Below are positions 42,722 to 51,163 of a stretch of DNA of 64,000 bases, piece after piece. A model generated the notes under the pieces. It made no database searches. It had not been told where the DNA came from and saw only the letters and a program-made list of their open reading frames with translations. This DNA is from Lachnospiraceae bacterium MD308 (GTDB taxonomy: Bacteria > Bacillota > Clostridia > Lachnospirales > Lachnospiraceae): positions 62,001 through 126,000 of the forward strand of contig VIQU02000001.1 of the NCBI GenBank assembly GCA_010206225.2. The letters are read 5' to 3'. Numbering within the stretch: the first letter of the stretch is position 1; every line of letters begins with the position of its first letter. The position numbers were made by a program, and so were the translations under genes.

Positions 42722-42748
42722 TTTCGCAGATTAGGAGAATCTGCGAAA
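42722..42748. repeat. Right inverted site of the invertible segment
   Basis: TTTCGCAGATT-AGGAG-AATCTGCGAAA: 11-bp arms that are perfect complements around a 5-bp centre, the layout of a tyrosine-recombinase core site. Inverted partner at 41312-41338. The two enclose about 1.4 kb. Confidence 0.87.
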
Positions 42749-42766
42749 CCAATATAACAGTAAAAA

Positions 42767-42807
42767 AGAGGCAAAGTTTTATTCTGATCCAATAAAACTT
42801 TGCCTCT
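42767..42807 (-). terminator. Terminator of the deoD-cdd operon
   Basis: AGAGGCAAAGTTTTATT and its exact complement form a 17-bp stem with a 7-base loop, followed on the minus strand by TTTTTTA. On the plus strand it would stop the outward promoter at 42652-42680, insulating cdd from the switch. Confidence 0.85.
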
Positions 42808-42815
42808 GATCTCTT

Positions 42816-43220
42816 TTAAAGATTCTCCGGCCCAAACCCAAGCGGCAAGAGATCGTTAAGGGTATATATTTTATACTCATTTTCACTCTTTGCCAGAATC
42901 ACCTGAAACTTCTTCGGATTGACAAACTCCATCAGCGTCTGCCTGCACACCCCGCAGGGCGGGCAGTAATCGTGATTACCTTTCGCATCCTCATTGACAA
43001 TGCAGATGGACTGAAAAAATCTCTCTCCTTCGCTCACCGCCTTGAAAACCGCCGTCCGCTCCGCGCAATTTGAAGGCGAGTACGCAGCGTTCTCAATATT
43101 GCATCCGGTATATATCTTCCCGCTCTTTGTAAGCAGCGCCGCCGCCACCTTAAAATGAGAGTAGGGAGAGTAAGAATACTTAAGTGCTCCAAACGCCTCT
43201 TTTACCATTTCTCGTATCAT
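42816..43220 (-). CDS. cdd: Cytidine deaminase
   Basis: 134 residues from ATG 43220 with ACAGGAGGG upstream (open frame extends to 43259). The zinc motifs are SPSNCAERTAVFKAVSEGE, with the Cys and catalytic Glu, and CPPCGVCRQTLMEF with two Cys. It deaminates cytidine and deoxycytidine to uridine forms for pyrimidine salvage. It is the last gene of a three-gene group with deoD and a membrane protein. Confidence 0.95.
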   Translation of the reverse strand: MIREMVKEAFGALKYSYSPYSHFKVAAALLTKSGKIYTGCNIENAAYSPSNCAERTAVFKAVSEGERFFQSICIVNEDAKGNHDYCPPCGVCRQTLMEFVNPKKFQVILAKSENEYKIYTLNDLLPLGFGPENL

Positions 43221-43267
43221 GATTTCCCTCCTGTCCCTATGATCACAAAACATCTTCAATCAATATC

Positions 43268-43975
43268 TTACTTTAAAGAAAATCCATTTTCAAACCTTTC
43301 TGACAACCTTTCCCATCTGTCCCATGTATCCAGATGTCTATCCATCCATCGTCCGTAAAACCCAATCAGCGCTCCATTGCCCAAAGCCAGCACCACCGTC
43401 CCCACACCGATTCCCACAAGTCCGTAAAATAATGAAAAAGACAATACTATGGCAATCACAAGACAGGTCATATCAAACCTGATCTTAAACTCAGGCAGCG
43501 CGATCTTAAACTGTCTGCTGATCCCCTTTACAAAAAACTCGTACACCTGCGGATAAAAATATGTCTTAAAATAAAGCGCAACACCCAGCGAATTCAGCAA
43601 AAATCCCACAATGAAGTATACAATACGGATAGAAAGCGGCAGAGAACCCGGCGCAAACCGCTCCGGATCAAAACGCGGGATCACCATCCGCCAAAAGTCA
43701 AGAACCGCGCCGTAAATAAGCCCCGACACAAAAGAAAAGAAATACAATCTCCTCACCTTCTTCATCAGGACACAAAAAAGTATGAACAGCATCCCCTGTA
43801 CAATATATTCTGCCTGTCCGAAAGTCAGAGCTTTGACCTTAAGACTGACGATATAAGCCGGAGCTACCACCATAGACATCCCAAGATCAGCTGCTGCCAG
43901 CATAGCTGTCGCAAATGACAGCACAATCACTGCCAGTACATAGATCAGCTCATTACTGACCCTGATTTTTTTCAC
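43268..43975 (-). CDS. YczE/YyaS/YitT-type membrane protein
   Basis: About 235 residues with six or seven hydrophobic segments, including ELIYVLAVIVLSFATAMLAA, YIVQGMLFILFCVLMKKVRR and LSIRIVYFIVGFLLNSLGVA. The pattern with a short N-terminal AADLGMSMVVAPAYI region resembles the YczE/YyaS/YitT family (DUF6198) of integral membrane proteins, of unknown function. A GTG at 43975 fits AAGGAGAG; the earlier GTG at 43984 is too close to it. Its position between deoD and cdd hints at a nucleoside-related role, but no nucleoside transporter motif is present. Confidence 0.7.
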   Translation of the reverse strand: MKKIRVSNELIYVLAVIVLSFATAMLAAADLGMSMVVAPAYIVSLKVKALTFGQAEYIVQGMLFILFCVLMKKVRRLYFFSFVSGLIYGAVLDFWRMVIPRFDPERFAPGSLPLSIRIVYFIVGFLLNSLGVALYFKTYFYPQVYEFFVKGISRQFKIALPEFKIRFDMTCLVIAIVLSFSLFYGLVGIGVGTVVLALGNGALIGFYGRWMDRHLDTWDRWERLSERFENGFSLK

Positions 43976-44041
43976 GGAAACCACCTCTCCTTATGTACGC
44001 CGCAGCGCAAAGTAAATGCTGAAGTCCCTCTCAATGACCTG

Positions 44042-44743
44042 TTACGCAATCTCAAGCGCAGTCTCCATCATCTGATGAAATCCTGTCTCCCGCTCCTTCG
44101 CGCTAAGAGATGCTTCCTTGTACAGATGGTCAGAAATAGTAAGGATACACAGCGCCTTCTTTCCTGCCCTCGCCGCATTCATGTAAAGTGCTGCCGCTTC
44201 CATCTCAACAGCTAATACCCCCATGCGTCTAAACCGGTCATTAAAATCCTCCCTGTCATGATAGAACACATCTGAGGACAGTACGTTTCCTACCTTCACA
44301 TTCGCGCCCTTGTCTCTTGCTGCCCTGACCGCTCTTTCTAAAAGCCCGTAGTCAGCGATCGGCGCGAACGCGCCCGGAATCTGATACTGCTCCCCATAAC
44401 CGGAATTCGTACATGCTCCCATAGCAATGACGAGATCCATCACATTTACATCATCCTGCATAGCGCCGGCCGAACCGATACGGATAATATTTTCCACGTC
44501 ATAAAAATGATACAGCTCATAACTATAGATACCGATCGAAGGCATCCCCATACCGCTTCCCATGACCGAAACCTCTTTTCCATGATAAGTTCCCGTAAAT
44601 CCAAGCATGTTCCGGACTGTGTTAAAACAGGCCGGCTTCTCTAAATATGTTTCTGCAATATACTTTGCCCTAAGCGGATCCCCCGGCATTAAAACTGTCT
44701 TCGCGATCTGACCTTTTTCTGCTGCATTGTGCGGTGTTCCCAT
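44042..44743 (-). CDS. deoD: Purine-nucleoside phosphorylase, DeoD type
   Basis: 233 residues. MPGDPLRAKYIAETYLEKPA near residue 20, GSGMGMPSIGIYSYELYHFY with the phosphate and active-site region, IRIGSAGAMQDDVNVMDLVI, and EMEAAALYMNAARAGKKALC are all hallmark stretches of the hexameric DeoD family. It splits purine nucleosides to base and ribose 1-phosphate. AAAGGAGG lies before the ATG. It heads the deoD-membrane protein-cdd group. Confidence 0.96.
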   Translation of the reverse strand: MGTPHNAAEKGQIAKTVLMPGDPLRAKYIAETYLEKPACFNTVRNMLGFTGTYHGKEVSVMGSGMGMPSIGIYSYELYHFYDVENIIRIGSAGAMQDDVNVMDLVIAMGACTNSGYGEQYQIPGAFAPIADYGLLERAVRAARDKGANVKVGNVLSSDVFYHDREDFNDRFRRMGVLAVEMEAAALYMNAARAGKKALCILTISDHLYKEASLSAKERETGFHQMMETALEIA

Positions 44744-44772
44744 AATACAAGCCTCCTTTTTCTCTTTCTTTT

Positions 44773-44781
44773 ATCATAACA
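44773..44781 (-). promoter_or_regulatory. Probable extended -10 promoter of deoD
   Basis: Minus-strand TGTTATGAT is an extended -10 element (TATGAT at 44773-44778), about 30 bases before the deoD start. No clear -35 box. Confidence 0.35.
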
Positions 44782-44883
44782 TCACACTGACAGAATCTCC
44801 ATACAATTTTTACTATCTTTGTCATAAGAATGAAACCAGATAAGGATAAAATTAAGTAGATGATAAATAATATAAAGAGCCAC

Positions 44884-45017
44884 TTGAAAATCAAGCAGCT
44901 CTCATGTATAATCTACTTAGAAGTGATCGGAATTGAATCTCCGATTGCCCTCAGCAAAAATGATTATAAGAAATAAGCATCCAAACTTGGGCGGTAGGGA
45001 TGCTTATTTCTTTTTAT
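44884..45017 (+). ncRNA. Convergent antitoxin RNA candidate of a type I toxin-antitoxin pair
   Basis: A strong plus-strand promoter, TTGAAA (44884-44889), 17-base spacer, perfect TATAAT (44907-44912), predicts an RNA of about 100 bases from about 44919 to the terminator hairpin at 44968-45012. It carries no ORF with a ribosome site. The RNA overlaps the 3' end of the small toxin mRNA, as TxpA/RatA and BsrG/SR4 pairs do in Bacillus. Transcription and interaction are inferred. Confidence 0.6.
44968..45012. terminator. Bidirectional terminator in the toxin/antitoxin overlap
   Basis: AAGAAATAAGCATCC and GGATGCTTATTTCTT form a 15-bp perfect stem with a 15-base loop, followed by TTT on the plus strand. 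It ends the antitoxin RNA; the toxin stop codon lies inside its right arm. Confidence 0.75.
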
Positions 45018-45084
45018 GATTGTCTATGTAAGACAGAGCCGCAAACAATACAAGTAATAATGTAAGAACTTCCATTATACTCAT
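45004..45084 (-). CDS. Holin-like toxin peptide (26 residues)
   Basis: ATG 45084 to TAA 45004-45006 encodes MSIMEVLTLLLVLFAALSYI followed by DNHKKK. One hydrophobic helix and a basic tail match the short holin-like toxins common in Firmicutes type I systems, which insert in the membrane. GAGGGTGAT precedes the start and can pair with GCCCTC about 15 bases upstream, so the leader hairpin can hide the ribosome site. Too short for the usual gene finders. Confidence 0.65.
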   Translation of the reverse strand: MSIMEVLTLLLVLFAALSYIDNHKKK

Positions 45085-45164
45085 AGGGCATCACCCTCTT
45101 TCGTTAGACTAGAGGGCATCCATCGGAAAATCGCATCCTATTTTCTTTTCAATTACACGAGTTC

Positions 45165-45193
45165 ATTATAGCATATGGAAAGCTGATACTCAA
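45165..45193 (-). promoter_or_regulatory. Promoter of the small toxin gene
   Basis: Minus-strand TTGAGT (45188-45193), 17-base spacer, perfect TATAAT (45165-45170) with an extended TGC. It gives a leader of about 75 bases with the inhibitory hairpin. Confidence 0.7.
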
Positions 45194-45265
45194 TCAAAAG
45201 AACCTATGTATAGGTTAAAAAATTTATCCTTATCTGGTATCAATCAAATCTGATAATACAAAAAA

Positions 45266-45306
45266 GATCCTGCCTCATTCATACAAACATCATGAACCGC
45301 AGGACC
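45266..45306 (-). terminator. Terminator of glycogen phosphorylase
   Basis: Minus strand GGTCCTGC and GCAGGATC pair with one wobble, with an inner TTCAT/ATGAA stem, then TTTTTTG. It is 18 bases past the glgP stop. Confidence 0.75.
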
Positions 45307-45323
45307 TTTCAGGTCTGTTCGCC

Positions 45324-47585
45324 TTATTTTAATTTCCAGATATCTTTATTGTACTCCGCAATCGTACGGTCTGATGAGAAATATCCCGCTTTCGCGATAT
45401 TCACAAGCATCTTCTTACTCCACGACCTGCGATCTTCATAATCCGCATATGCCCGCTCCTTCGCACCTATATACTCCTTAAGGTCAAGAAGCGTCATAAA
45501 CCAGTCTTTCTGGATCAGCTCCGCATGGATCCGAAGGAGATGATAAGGCTCCCCAATCTTCATCATCTCAGGACTGATGATAAAGTTGATAAGTTCCCTG
45601 ATCTGTCCATCATTAATATAGTAATCCGCCGCGCGGTAATCATAGTTCTTATAATGGTTAATCACCTGATCGCTGCTCTCTCCGAAAATATAGATATTTT
45701 CATCTCCTACCAGCTCATGGATCTCCACATTCGCCCCGTCTTCAGTTCCAAGAGTCACCGCGCCATTCAGCATGAACTTCATATTGCCGGTTCCTGAGGC
45801 TTCCTTAGACGCAAGTGATATCTGTTCCGAAATATCACAGGCCGGAATCAAATGTTCTGCCATTGTAACATTATAATTTTCCACCATAACAACATTCAGA
45901 TATGGCGATACCTCCGGATCGCTCTCCACCAGACTCTGGATACAGAGGATCAGATGGATAATATCCTTGGCAATATGGTAAGCAGGAGCCGCCTTCGCGC
46001 CAAAGATCATCGTAATCGGCATTGCAGGTTTTCTTCCTGCCTTAATCTCCAGATATTTGTAAATGGCATACAAGGCATTCATCTGCTGTCTCTTATACTC
46101 GTGCAGCCTCTTCACCTGAATGTCAAAAATAGAATTCGGATCCAGCGTCAGTCCCTGCGTCTCTTTAAGGTACGCCGAAAGCTCCTCCTTCTTCTTATGC
46201 TTTACTGCCAGAAGTTCATCAAGCACCGTTTCATTATCAATATACTCTAAAAGCCCCTGAAGCTGATCCGCATCCTTTTGAAAGCCGTCCACATACTTTC
46301 CAATCCACTCTGTCAGCTCATGATTACAGTGAAGGAGCCAACGACGGAAAGTAATGCCATTTGTTTTATTATTGAACTTCTGCGGATAAATATCATAAAA
46401 TGCCTTAAGCTCGGAATTTTTCAATATCTCCGTATGAAGCGCCGCCACGCCGTTCACGCTATAGCCATAGTGTATATCCATATTCGCCATGTGTACGCGT
46501 CCCTGTTCATCAATGATCGCTACTTCCGGATTATTATATTTCGCTTTCACCCGCACATCAAGCTCTTTGATGATCGGCACGATCTGGGGAGCCACCTGTT
46601 CCAGATAATGAACCGGCCATTTCTCCAATGCTTCCGCCAGAATCGTATGGTTTGTATACGCACATGTCTTCTCCACGATCTCGATCGCCTCATTAAAGTC
46701 AATGTTTTTCTTGACAAGCAGACGGATCAATTCCGGAATAACCATAGACGGATGTGTATCGTTGATCTGTATCGCCACATGTTCATGGAGCTTTCGAAGA
46801 TCCCAACCCTTCTCCTCACACTCCATAAGAATCAGCTGAGCGCCGTTTGACACCATAAAATACTGCTGATAGATCCGAAGGAGATTCCCTGCCTCATCGC
46901 TGTCATCCGGATAAAGGAACAGGGTAAGATTTTTTGCCACCTCTCTTTTATCAAAAGTAATACCATTCCGTATGATCCCCTCGTCGATACTCTTTACGTC
47001 GAAAAGATGAAGTTTGTTCTTACCGTTCTCATACCCCGCCACATCAATGTCATAAAGCGCCGAAGTCAGCGTAAAATCGCGGAAAGGCACCTCAAAAGAA
47101 ATCCCTGTATCACAGAGCCATCCTTCCGGCTCAATCCACGGATTCGGCACTTCCTTCTGCCTTCTGTTCTCAAAAATCTGCTTAAAAAGCCCCATATGGT
47201 AATTCAGACCGATTCCGTCGCCCGACAGCCCGAGTGTTGCGATCGAATCAAGGAAACATGCTGCCAGTCTTCCAAGTCCTCCATTTCCAAGAGACGGCTC
47301 CGGCTCCATCTCTTCAATACGCGCCAAGTCTTTTCCATATTCTTTTAAAAGCCTTGCCGTCTCATCATAGATACCAAGATTGATGAGATTATTGGACAAA
47401 AGCTTACCGATCAGGAATTCCGCTGATATGTAATACAATTTCTTATCACCCTGAATCGGGGACGTATCTTTCAGCTTCTCCTTCGTATATTCCAGCAAAG
47501 CGCCGTATAATTCGCGGTCATCCGCCTCGCCGATCGTCTTCTGGTTTCTCTTCTGTACAAGATTGTTCAATTCATCCCTAAGCAT
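45324..47585 (-). CDS. glgP: Glycogen/maltodextrin phosphorylase
   Basis: 753 residues from ATG 47585 with AGGAGG upstream; the open frame to 47711 lacks a site. [20 protein letters not shown] and [20 protein letters not shown] are glucan phosphorylase stretches, [20 protein letters not shown] follows, and [20 protein letters not shown] carries the PLP lysine. It releases glucose 1-phosphate from alpha-1,4-glucans in the cytoplasm. It is the shorter bacterial form without the N-terminal regulatory extension and stands alone with its own terminator. Confidence 0.95.
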   Translation of the reverse strand: MLRDELNNLVQKRNQKTIGEADDRELYGALLEYTKEKLKDTSPIQGDKKLYYISAEFLIGKLLSNNLINLGIYDETARLLKEYGKDLARIEEMEPEPSLGNGGLGRLAACFLDSIATLGLSGDGIGLNYHMGLFKQIFENRRQKEVPNPWIEPEGWLCDTGISFEVPFRDFTLTSALYDIDVAGYENGKNKLHLFDVKSIDEGIIRNGITFDKREVAKNLTLFLYPDDSDEAGNLLRIYQQYFMVSNGAQLILMECEEKGWDLRKLHEHVAIQINDTHPSMVIPELIRLLVKKNIDFNEAIEIVEKTCAYTNHTILAEALEKWPVHYLEQVAPQIVPIIKELDVRVKAKYNNPEVAIIDEQGRVHMANMDIHYGYSVNGVAALHTEILKNSELKAFYDIYPQKFNNKTNGITFRRWLLHCNHELTEWIGKYVDGFQKDADQLQGLLEYIDNETVLDELLAVKHKKKEELSAYLKETQGLTLDPNSIFDIQVKRLHEYKRQQMNALYAIYKYLEIKAGRKPAMPITMIFGAKAAPAYHIAKDIIHLILCIQSLVESDPEVSPYLNVVMVENYNVTMAEHLIPACDISEQISLASKEASGTGNMKFMLNGAVTLGTEDGANVEIHELVGDENIYIFGESSDQVINHYKNYDYRAADYYINDGQIRELINFIISPEMMKIGEPYHLLRIHAELIQKDWFMTLLDLKEYIGAKERAYADYEDRRSWSKKMLVNIAKAGYFSSDRTIAEYNKDIWKLK

Positions 47586-47788
47586 AGTCTGCCTCCTACA
47601 TATTTCTGCATATGATAATCTTATAGATTCCTTTGCAATCCCTTCAATTGCTGTTCTGAATTCATAGTTTACCACAACTGCCATAATGTTGTCTAATAGC
47701 ATTTTGCCCAAAAAAGATACAAAAAGAAGGACCTTCTGTACAAAAGTCCCTCCTAAATAAAAGCCATATTCCTGCCTTTACTTTTTTC

Positions 47789-48097
47789 CTACTCTGCCGA
47801 TGCCTTCTCAACCTGCGCGATCGCACCTTTTTGCATCGGAATACGGCAGTTTTTGTTGCTTCCGAATTCTACGATAACATCCTCATCCGTAATATCAATG
47901 ATCACACCATAAAACCCACTTGTAGTAAGTACAGTGTCTCCTACTTCAAGAGCTGAGATCATGGCCTGTACCCTCTTCTGCTCCTTCTTCTGAGGTCTCA
48001 TAAAGATAAAATAAAAGCCGGCAAAGATCGCTACATATACTAAGATCAGGATCAAACCGCTCGGACCGGCCGTATTCTGCGCTGCTAAACTGAACAT
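47789..48097 (-). CDS. yajC: Preprotein translocase accessory subunit YajC
   Basis: 102 residues. One N-terminal membrane helix (LILILVYVAIFAGFYFIFMR) followed by PQKKEQKRVQAMISALEVGD, TVLTTSGFYGVIIDI, and an acidic C-terminal end. YajC associates with SecDF and the translocon. Start 48097 is spaced correctly from AGGAGG; ATG 48103 is too close. It lies behind tgt, as in many bacteria, though with an 80-base gap. Confidence 0.93.
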   Translation of the reverse strand: MFSLAAQNTAGPSGLILILVYVAIFAGFYFIFMRPQKKEQKRVQAMISALEVGDTVLTTSGFYGVIIDITDEDVIVEFGSNKNCRIPMQKGAIAQVEKASAE

Positions 48098-48187
48098 AAT
48101 CATTCCTCCTACTAAATTTAAACACTATTGCTATCATACACAATAATACATTTTTCATCAAGTAAAATTTATCAATTCATATATATT

Positions 48188-49330
48188 TTATAAATCATCA
48201 GCGCCGCTCCGTCTCATTCCGGCAATCTTTTCCTTCTTATACTCCTTATATCTTCCCGCTTCAATGGCAGCTCTGATCTCGCCCATCATCTGATTATAAA
48301 AATACAGATTATGCAGTACGCAAAGACGCATGCCAAGCATCTCCTTCGCTTTCAGCAGATGTCTGATATAGGCTCTGGAGTAATTCCTGCACGCCGGACA
48401 CTGGCAGTTCTCTTCAATCGGACATGTGTCCAGCTCATATTTCGCATTGAACAGATTAAGCTTTCCGTGATTCGTATATACATGTCCATGCCTTCCGTTC
48501 CGGCTTGGATATACACAGTCAAAGAAATCAATCCCCCGGTCTACCGCTTCCAGAATATTCTCCGGTGTTCCGACGCCCATAAGATAGGCCGGCTTATCCT
48601 GCGGAAGATAAGGGACAACCGCTTCCAGAATCCGATACATCTCTTCGTGCGACTCCCCTACCGCCAGACCTCCTACAGCATATCCATCCAGATCGAGCGC
48701 AGCAATCTCCTTCGCATGCCGGATGCGGATATCCTCATACACGCCTCCCTGATTGATTCCGAAGAGCATCTGCTGCGGATTCAGCGTATCTGGAAGACGA
48801 TTCAGCCGTTCCATCTCCGCCTTGCAGCGAATCAGCCATCTCGTCGTCCGGTCCACAGACTTTTCGATATATTCTCTGTCCGCCACACTGGAAGGACACT
48901 CATCAAATGCCATAGCTATGGTAGAAGCCAGATTTGACTGTATCTGCATACTCTCTTCCGGCCCCATGAATATCTTTCTTCCGTCAATATGGGAGTTAAA
49001 ATAAACACCCTCTTCCTTGATCTTTCTCAATCCCGCCAGAGAAAATACCTGAAATCCTCCGGAATCCGTAAGGATTGGGCGGTCCCATGCCATAAATTTA
49101 TGCAATCCGCCTATTTTTTTTACTACTTTATCTCCCGGGCGGACATGAAGATGATACGTATTCGACAACTCCACCTGCGTCCCGATCTCCCTCAGATCTG
49201 TTGTTGCAACCGCACCTTTAATGGCTGCTGCAGTCCCTACGTTCATAAATACCGGAGTTTCGATGATCCCATGCACCGTAGAGAGCCTGCCCCTCTTTGC
49301 CGCCCCGTCCTTTTTCAGCAATTCATACAT
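48188..49330 (-). CDS. tgt: tRNA-guanine transglycosylase
   Basis: 380 residues. Catalytic motif LTDSGGFQVFSLAGLRKIKE near residue 90, the second Asp in DRGIDFFDCVYPSRNGRHGH, and the zinc site CPIEENCQCPACRNYSRAYI with a following His. It exchanges guanine-34 for a queuine precursor in tRNAs with GUN anticodons. Followed by yajC. All features standard. Confidence 0.96.
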   Translation of the reverse strand: MYELLKKDGAAKRGRLSTVHGIIETPVFMNVGTAAAIKGAVATTDLREIGTQVELSNTYHLHVRPGDKVVKKIGGLHKFMAWDRPILTDSGGFQVFSLAGLRKIKEEGVYFNSHIDGRKIFMGPEESMQIQSNLASTIAMAFDECPSSVADREYIEKSVDRTTRWLIRCKAEMERLNRLPDTLNPQQMLFGINQGGVYEDIRIRHAKEIAALDLDGYAVGGLAVGESHEEMYRILEAVVPYLPQDKPAYLMGVGTPENILEAVDRGIDFFDCVYPSRNGRHGHVYTNHGKLNLFNAKYELDTCPIEENCQCPACRNYSRAYIRHLLKAKEMLGMRLCVLHNLYFYNQMMGEIRAAIEAGRYKEYKKEKIAGMRRSGADDL

Positions 49331-49360
49331 GATATAATCCTTTTCTCTTCCACACCTGTT

Positions 49361-50911
49361 CTAATAATGGCACACGACCGGTATGCCCGCACTGATCAGA
49401 TCATAAAGCTCTTTTGCCTTTTCTTCCGGCATATTCACACATCCGTGCGATCCATGACTCTTATACCTGTCCCCTCCGAAAGTTGGCTGCCATGTAGCAT
49501 CATGAAATCCAATGCCTCCGTTAAACGGCATCCAATATTTTACCGGAGTCTCATAGGAATATTCTCCATTAGCCTTCTTCTCGCCGCGAAGCGTCGCATT
49601 CCTCGTCTTATAAGACAAGGTGTAGATCCCCTGCGGAGTTGCATTCCCTTTGTTGGGATTACCTGTAACAATATCTGTTTCCAAAACAACCTTACCGTTT
49701 TTGATGAAATACATATGCTGATCGGTCAGATCAACCTCCGCGTAAGTGTTCCCGACTCCGGCGCCCGAATGCGATGCCGCCTTGCTTGTATACTTAGGCT
49801 CTCTCGTTACAACCTGTGCCTTTTTAATATCCTTTGTTAATTCCTCATACTCGGCGTCCTGATTGATCTGCCAGCCATAACTGCCGCCCTCTACCTTCAC
49901 CTTATCGCCGTCTGCCGTCGTGAACTCCTTCGCATTATACTTTGTATCATACTTTTTGGCTAGCTTTTTAATATATTCCTTCACATCATCATCATTAAAG
50001 GACACCTTCATCTTCTTCTTATTGATCTTGATCCATTCTGATATTACAGCAGAGTCTACAACCTCTGTCTCTGATCCGAAATCATATGTAATCTTGGCTC
50101 CCAGATAGCTGTTCATCTTTTCCGCCGCCTCGATAACTTCCTTAGACTCCGAAGTAAATTTCGGCAAAACATAGCAGTCTTCTTCTCTGAGATTTACGTT
50201 ATCTACAAATCCATCAATGGTCTTCGTAACTGCCGCCCGGAATTTTTCCTCATCAATTTTAGTTCCGATCACTTCCGGCACTATCTCAAATTTACCGTCC
50301 TTGAATGCCGGATAAGCATTCTTAGAAGCCGTCTGCTTTTTTTCATCCATACATTTCAGCTGATCTATCACTGCATTCAGCTTATCCGCATTATACTTGA
50401 CGCCTACTTTGGCCTCAATCTCTGTCGGTTCCCATAAAGACTTTATCCATAAAAGCTTCTGCTGTCCTTCCGCCAGCTGCTTTAAGCGTTCCCCCGATGT
50501 GAATTCAATATCAATATCCGCCCCTTTGATGACTTCCCTGCTGCCGTCTGATTCCTCCAGCGTCAATGTGTAATCAGCCACCTGCTTCTTTAAATAGTCC
50601 TCAACCTCACTGACTTCCTTCAGAGAAAAATCCACCCCGTTGATCTTCGTATCAAACATAAAATGACTGTTAAAATACATGGCTATCCCAAAATATGCCG
50701 CAGCCAGAAGGACAATGACCACTCCCATAGAAAGCAGTATCTTCTTACCCGCACCGCTTTTCTTCCTGCGCCGGCGTCTTTTCTTCTTATTCTTGTCCTT
50801 TTTCTTATCGGAATCATCCTCATCGTAGATTTTCTTCACGGTCTCCTCGATATCCTCGATATCCTCGATATCTTCAATAAAATCGTCTGTCTTTTTACCC
50901 TTGCCAGCCAT
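49361..50911 (-). CDS. Membrane-anchored L,D-transpeptidase (YkuD) with substrate-binding repeats
   Basis: 516 residues. An acidic EDIEDIEDIEET stretch and a lysine/arginine-rich run lead to one membrane helix (ILLSMGVVIVLLAAAYFGIA) near residue 60. Two peptidoglycan-binding-like domains follow (around VNGVDFSLKEVSEVEDYLKK and FVDNVNLREEDCYVLP). The C-terminal YkuD domain has YWMPFNGGIGFHDATWQP and SHGSHGCVNMPEEKAKELYD, with the catalytic HGSHGC. It makes 3-3 cross-links or anchors proteins in the wall. The acidic repeat is built of a 9-bp tandem repeat (CCTCGATAT, three copies from 50846). Confidence 0.93.
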   Translation of the reverse strand: MAGKGKKTDDFIEDIEDIEDIEETVKKIYDEDDSDKKKDKNKKKRRRRRKKSGAGKKILLSMGVVIVLLAAAYFGIAMYFNSHFMFDTKINGVDFSLKEVSEVEDYLKKQVADYTLTLEESDGSREVIKGADIDIEFTSGERLKQLAEGQQKLLWIKSLWEPTEIEAKVGVKYNADKLNAVIDQLKCMDEKKQTASKNAYPAFKDGKFEIVPEVIGTKIDEEKFRAAVTKTIDGFVDNVNLREEDCYVLPKFTSESKEVIEAAEKMNSYLGAKITYDFGSETEVVDSAVISEWIKINKKKMKVSFNDDDVKEYIKKLAKKYDTKYNAKEFTTADGDKVKVEGGSYGWQINQDAEYEELTKDIKKAQVVTREPKYTSKAASHSGAGVGNTYAEVDLTDQHMYFIKNGKVVLETDIVTGNPNKGNATPQGIYTLSYKTRNATLRGEKKANGEYSYETPVKYWMPFNGGIGFHDATWQPTFGGDRYKSHGSHGCVNMPEEKAKELYDLISAGIPVVCHY

Positions 50912-51090
50912 ACTCTAAACTCCTTATTCTATCAATAGGTTACACGATGAACAAATATACTCCCTTTTTATCATTCATACTGTTTTATTATAATATGCTT
51001 TTACACAAATGTATAGGAAAAATCTTTTAAATAAAAATGAAGATTTTATGATGAAATATTACATTTTTCTCACATATTTACATTTTTCCC

Positions 51091-51120
51091 TTCACATATT
51101 TATAAGAATTGTTTTATACT
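51091..51120 (+). promoter_or_regulatory. Probable aroC promoter
   Basis: TTCACA (51091-51096), 18-base spacer, TATACT (51115-51120), 44 bases before the aroC start. The rest of the 250-base gap (50912-51090) is A/T-rich with nothing I recognise. Confidence 0.5.
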
Positions 51121-51163
51121 GTTGCATATAAAAATTCAACTTGATTCTAAAGGAGATATGACT

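Noticed and set aside
42555-42752. 65-residue minus-strand ORF across the right inverted site
   Set aside because: No ribosome site, overlaps the integrase promoter and the recombination site, and has no recognisable features.
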